Shown: piece by piece, positions 58,750 to 64,000 of the stretch
Position numbering within the stretch: position 1 is the stretch's first letter
How the letters are laid out: every line of letters starts with the position of its first letter
Source: Uloborus plumipes
Taxonomy: Eukaryota > Arthropoda > Arachnida > Araneae > Uloboridae
DNA: 64,000 nucleotides
Direction of reading: 5' to 3'
Assembly: GCA_038373865.1 (NCBI GenBank)
Contig: JAXGGA010000038.1
Coordinates: 355,661-419,660 of the forward strand
Notes under the pieces: model-generated
What the model saw: the letters and a program-made list of their open reading frames with translations, nothing else
The model's database searches: none
What the model was told of the DNA's origin: nothing
Translations under genes and position numbers: made by a program

Positions 58750-60990
58750 AAAACATTTTTAACATCAAATTAATTGTTGTTTAAGTTTTAGTTGATAATT
58801 TTCCGATTATTTTATATGAAATGTAAACATTTCATGTTCTGCTGATTTAAAAAAGCATTTAATAACAACCCAGAAGCAGAAACTTTCTAGCCAGTCTGCG
58901 ACACTTATTTGGGCCGTCGGAAATAATCTGCAGCATTTTTATTAGTTTTACTTCAAGTTTTCATAAAATACACAAACCTTTTATAGGGTATGTACTCCTT
59001 TTTTGAAATTAAAATTCAGGAATGTTAAGATCTTTTTAACACAATCGCTGTCCCTTTTACCAAATATCTCAAGAAACTCCTGTTAAACTATACTGATTGA
59101 AGGGGAGAAATTTAACCTCCTTAATATCAAGCGCTTTTGAGGAGTCTGAACATTTTTTAAGGAATCAGCAATAATTATTCAAATAATTGATTTAGAAAAT
59201 GTTAATTGATTACTTACACACAACATCAAACTGTGTTCACTGAATCGTAAATATATTTTTTTAATTGCATACTACATTAATATGTAAAGAATAAGAATTA
59301 AATACATTAAACTTAGTTAGAATGTAGTTGAGTCCTTCTATATACGGTATAAGCTATTGTTTTCAATTGTTAGAGTCAATCATGTATGAACTATGAACTT
59401 TATTAAACATGAAATCAAATTCAAGTATTTAAACAAATATTTACTTTGAAAACAAATGAAACAATTATTTGGATAGTTTTTTAAAATCCAGTACTTTCCT
59501 AAAAATATGTAAATGCACAAAAAACAATAAAAAGAAAATTATTTAAACTAAAACTGATAATTCTAAAATAGTATAAGTTAAAGCAGTCTCAAACTTTCAA
59601 AATAAATCAAATAATTACAGAATGCAGAAGGATTGAAGTATCAAGCACGGCGTACGATTTTCAGCATTGTACATGCTCAATGTTTCAAAACAAATATGGT
59701 CCTCGATATATCTGGTGGGAATTACGAAAATTTAAAGCACTCGAAAGCAATACTAAAATTGCACTGAACCTTCGTATGATTTTAATATCACAAGAAGATA
59801 GAACTATTCTTGTGTGATGAAGTTGTGTAATTTTTCTGATGGTTAGAGGGGTCTCTCTTTTTTTTCAATTTTTTAGTATGAACTTATTTCATTTTTAAAA
59901 GAAGTAACTCTTACTTTAAAAGTTGAATTTTTTTAAAAACTAAAACTGCAAGAGAAAAGCAAAAAAATTTGCCGCGAAAAATCATCACTCTCTGGCTCCC
60001 CAAAAACAATTTTTTTTTCTCAATTTTAGTTGAGCTTTATGTGATTCCCCCCCCCCCCTTTCTTATGAAAATTATCTGCAGAGATCTGAAAAATCTGTGA
60101 CGCGCGTCTCGCAATTTCTGCTACTGGGAATAACAAGAATAATAATACAATACACATGACTTATCATTGCTATAACTTTAGTTATCGATGAAGATGAATG
60201 TCAAATAATACTTTTTAAACATTAATTTAAATGTCTTCTCTGTAAAAAAAAAAGAAAAAAATCTAAAGTGCTCTCATGATATTTAATTTTTAAAAATCCC
60301 TTCACATATCTATTTGCATAAAAGTTTAAGGACTAGCCTCATAATTTGTTGATTTGATGTGTCAGTGAAACAAAGCATGTTATACGTATCGTATCGTCTT
60401 AATTTTCTTTATCTATGTTTTAATTTAAGTTTACTTCTGTGTCATTTTCAAAATTGTATGTCATCAGGACCCCTTTTACCGTGATACAGTACATGCTTTT
60501 TAGAACGATCACTCATTCCTGTGACCCTGCTGTTATAGCGACCAATGCTTGTCCCATTTGCTACTTAATAGATTTAAACCTCTGAGCTGAATCGCTCGTT
60601 CTAATATATCGTCCAAAAAGGATTCAACATTTTTATAATTCTCAGGACTATCTTTGCAAGAACTAAAATTTACCAATTTTATGCTTCTAAACCTCAAGTA
60701 TTTTCATTGAAAAGAGTTATAAAATAAATGTTTTAAAAAGCGATCATAGTGAAACACTACTATATGAAAAAAAGAAGGAATCATAAGTATTTTAACCACA
60801 ACCTTTAATTAAAAAAATAATTGATTTGTGTCATTTATTTTCAGCACAGTTTGTTGAAAACTAGTGCTTTAAAGTTAATATGTAATTCATGTTTATTATT
60901 GTAACTAAAAGTTTAAAAAATCTGCAATTGCTTATTTTTATCGTTTTTTAATGAAGCATGACGCGTTAAAAGTATTACAGAATTTAAAAA
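58750..60990. other. AT-rich non-coding stretch (possible first intron)
   Basis: C run at 60047-60058; no exon or repeat boundary recognised. Confidence 0.5.
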
Positions 60991-60992
60991 TA

Positions 60993-61282
60993 CTATCAGC
61001 CCCTCTTAAACGAATACCGTCGGTTCCAAGAAATATTCGAATAAGTGGGTATTCGATTAAGTGGGGATCTTTAACATTGCGTCTATGACATGGGAAATAT
61101 ATTTGGTTTTGAGATATTTTATTCGTATATAGTACAATATATATGGTACAGTTTATATAGTACAATAGACCTGTGGTCGCAGTGCTTGCGCTGCCTTAGG
61201 GTAACTTAGGGCCCTTTTCACTATTTTATTCGTATAAACGGGGTATTCGTTTATCCGTTACCCGATTAAGCGGGGCCAACAG
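60993..61282. mobile_element. pogo/Tigger-like MITE, CTGTCGGCCCC family, copy 2
   Basis: TA-flanked (60991-60992, 61283-61284). Left CTATCAGCCCCTCTTAAACG and right CCGATTAAGCGGGGCCAACAG are inverted. Internal TTCCAAGAAATATTCGAATA and GTATTCGATTAAGTGGGG blocks match 50388-50954. Confidence 0.8.
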
Positions 61283-61608
61283 TATGACGGAAATGCAAGC
61301 AATATCTTGCACATGTGCTTTATAGAGACCTCTTGTTATAGTGACAAATTTGGACCAATATTTAGACTATTAGAAAGCTTGAGAGATTTGAGGCATAACG
61401 TATAAAAGGCATCTGGGGCAATATTGCATCAGAACACCAGTCACAAATTTATCAAGCAGTGTTTAGAAAAGACAATTTTCTAAAGTGTTTTTTTTAAGTG
61501 CTCTTTTGGAGTGTAACAGATTTAGGTGTAACTAATCCGGAAGACTTACGTTATGTTAGTGCAAAACTGATTTAAAGGGTGTTTTAAAACCAATTCAAGC
61601 ACGAAAAC

Positions 61609-62502
61609 TAGGGATGCACCGAGTAGCACTTTGGCCGAGTACCGAGTACTCAGCCTTTCACTACTCGGCCGAGTACCGAGTTGCCGAGTACCAATTGTTT
61701 TTTAAAAAATCATTGACATACAGCGGTACTGGGTTAGAAATTATTACGAAATTTTACTGGTCTTCTCGACCACTGAACAGGAATATATACTGTTTAACAG
61801 ACAACATCACTGGTCCACCTTAAATCATTAACCACATTCTTTTTCTTTAAAAAAAATGGTGGTCCTTGGATTGTTTATTATTTTTATGGTGATTCGAGGC
61901 GAGTTTTACTGGTCTGGAACCAATGGACCAGCAGTAAATTCGAACCCTGACATATGAACTGATCATTGGAATGGACCATGATAGTTCTTAGAACAAAAAT
62001 CCCACTGAATTAACTTATGCATTGTTTAAAATATTTTATTCATTTTGTCAAAAATTTTAGAAAAAAGTTATTTTTAAAATGAAACTACATTAAATGAATA
62101 AATATAAAGTATCAATTAAGTTGGAATTATATTAATCTATTATTGATTAGTTCTAATTCTCTGAACTTGAATAATATTTAAAAGCTTTTGGGGATATTAA
62201 AATAAAGATTTACTCTATTGAAGCATTATAAACTTCAATATTTTCAAAATTAACTTCAAAATTTCTTACTAGATAGCAGTATACCCATAATTCACTTAAA
62301 TAATATATGAATTGTCATATTTTATAAATATATTATTGCATATTTTTAATTATTGAAAAATGTGTCTTGAACTATTCAATTTTCTACAACTACTCGGTAT
62401 CGGCCGAGTACCTGATCCAAATTTGGCCGAGTACTGAGTACTCGGCAAATTTGCCGAGTAGGACGAGTACCGAATATTTACCGAGTACTCGGTGCATCCC
62501 TA
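61609..62502. mobile_element. hAT-type non-autonomous element
   Basis: Ends TAGGGATGCACCGAGTA and TACTCGGTGCATCCCTA are inverted. Flanks ACGAAAAC (61601-61608) and CCGAAAAC (62503-62510) form an 8-bp target duplication with one mismatch. Both ends are packed with GCCGAGTAC/GTACTCGGC motifs. No transposase frame. Confidence 0.88.
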
Positions 62503-62690
62503 CCGAAAACTCATCTCAAGTTGGAAAAAGACTGATACAAGGTAAGTAACCATAACAACGCCAATTCATAGAGTTGCACTGATATTACCTAATAACTCAA
62601 CACTACAGGTGTCCGATACATTTTGTTTGTGCATAATAATGTTTGTTGTTCATCACAATTAAAGGAAATCTGAAATGTATAGCTACTATA

Positions 62691-63392
62691 CAGGGGTGAT
62701 TGTGTTCCGGTATTTTACCGGATTTCCAGTATTTTCATGATCGATTCCGGTATTTTCATGTTCGAAAATACCGGAAATAAAATATTTTTAATTATGCTTT
62801 TATCTTCCCACCTCCGGATTTTTTTTTTTTTTTTTCGATTTCGAATTTTCGCTGATTATGCCGATAATTATTAATAATATTCATCAAATAGAAATGTAAA
62901 GATGAAAATTCTAATTGATTTTTACCTTACTAAATAATTTTATTTGCATCCGATATGAGAAACAAATTTTTCTCACTTTTTAACTTTTGATGCTTATTAT
63001 CCTTAGTTAGAGAACAAATGAAATGCAACAAAATCTAACAAATGCAACTTTCATTACTTTATAAATGCTTTCTCACAACAAACAGTTATTCTGTTAGACT
63101 TTTGCTTTCTCCTTAAAATATTTTTTGGAGATAATTGCTCATCACTAGCTCAAAAGTAACTTTATTTCTCATTTACAATTTAATTAAATGCATGTACAAT
63201 ATTTTGACTAAAAACTATTTGAACATATGAAATGTGTTAGTTTATGAAAGAAAATTAATTATTATGTATGTATAATTATAAAATTAGGTGTGCTTAAGTA
63301 ATAGGGGCCTTGGTTTTAAAAAAACACTCCCCCCCCCCCACTTTTTCTTTAAAACTTTCAGGTATTTTTTTATGAACTCACAATCACCCCTG
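62691..63392. mobile_element. hAT-like MITE, CAGGGGTGATTGTG ends
   Basis: CAGGGGTGATTGTGTTCCGG on the left and CACAATCACCCCTG on the right. ACTATA directly flanks both ends, a short target duplication. Left end has TTCCGGTATTTT repeats. No coding capacity; C run near 63329-63339. Confidence 0.78.
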
Positions 63393-63432
63393 ACTATAAT
63401 TTTAACATATATTTGCCATCAAAATTATTATA

Positions 63433-63950
63433 CAGTAGCCCCTTGTTATATCGCTCATTCGGATATATCGCTCTTATTTTGCCTCCCAAGAAAAAACACT
63501 TTTAGTCCGAAACCATTTTTGAGAAAATATGTAAGGTGCTCAGAAAAGGTCTCTTTCTCATTTGTTTTGTCATCAATGAACAAAACGAAGGTTCTTCTAT
63601 TCTTCTGAATTCGCTGAAAAGCAGCAGCAAATTCCTGTCATCCAAACTTGCATACTGCAGAGACAGTTTGGAAACTACTGAACACTTTCTTTTGTATTGA
63701 TACAATGAGTGAAAAGCATCTGTTAGTAATGTGTAGTAGTCATGTGTAAAAGTTATATTTTTTTGTTACTTTTGACTGAAAATAAAAAGCTAATGTTCGA
63801 ATAAATGAATTATTATGTATGTGCATGTATAATTTAATTGCATGCTTGATAGAAAACTGTTTTTAATGACTTCGGTTATATCGCGCTTTCGGATATATAT
63901 CACGCTTTTTTCTTGTCCCCCAAAAAGCGCGATATAACGAGGGGTTACTG
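63433..63950. mobile_element. pogo/Tigger-like MITE, CAGTARCCCC family
   Basis: TA-flanked (63431-63432, 63951-63952). Ends CAGTAGCCCCTTGTTATATC and GATATAACGAGGGGTTACTG are inverted, each followed by CGGATATATCGC-type repeats. Related to 13956-14497. No transposase. Confidence 0.85.
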
Positions 63951-64000
63951 TATTTTTCAAATTTACCATGCATTTGTGATAAATGCAAGCTATACGAAAT

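Overview
This window reads as non-coding, strongly AT-rich DNA from a large animal genome. An arthropod is most likely, and a chelicerate such as a spider is possible. That placement is inference from the transposon families and repeat style; no host marker gene is present. I see no complete multi-exon host gene, no rRNA, no clear functional tRNA and no CRISPR. Two short segments look like promoter plus first exon (41947-42165 and 58600-58742). Almost everything else recognisable is mobile DNA.

Layout: 1-479 is the right part of a deleted Tc1/mariner element. 1.1-3.3 kb holds TA and trinucleotide microsatellites, a tRNA-like SINE head and an 84-bp direct repeat. 3737-4286 is a TTAA-flanked piggyBac-type MITE. 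5.4 and 15.4 kb share a poly-C dispersed repeat. 9.2 and 46.9 kb hold two copies of a repeat that together show the complete core and stem I of a hammerhead ribozyme. 13.7-14.5 kb has two MITEs. 16080-20312 is a minus-strand BEL/Pao LTR retrotransposon relic, with a second repeat-rich element and a minisatellite nested in it. 23310-23540 is a long palindrome whose two arms each carry a hammerhead-like core. 25863-29320 is a small piggyBac-like element split by a 3.1-kb TTAA-flanked element encoding a nearly intact 552-codon Mutator/Kolobok-type transposase. 29446-32845 is a 3.4-kb TA-flanked non-autonomous element. 34.9-37 kb has a second copy of the minisatellite and two MITEs. 39960-41177 is a complete Tc1/mariner element with perfect 27-bp inverted repeats and an intact transposase (DD36E by my count). 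43802-44630 is a complete copy of the deleted Tc1/mariner element seen at the left edge. 50-54 kb and 60.9-64 kb carry pogo-like, hAT-like, piggyBac-like and unclassified MITEs.

The parts do not form one pathway. They record many transposon invasions in what is probably an intron or intergenic desert. Two elements could supply enzymes: the DD36E transposase for its own perfect ends, and the Kolobok/Mutator-type transposase for TTAA/GGGG ends. The many TA- and TTAA-flanked short elements are non-autonomous. The most unusual signals are the hammerhead-ribozyme repeats, the amplified helix-turn-helix-less Tc1 derivative, and the minisatellite family shared by two loci.
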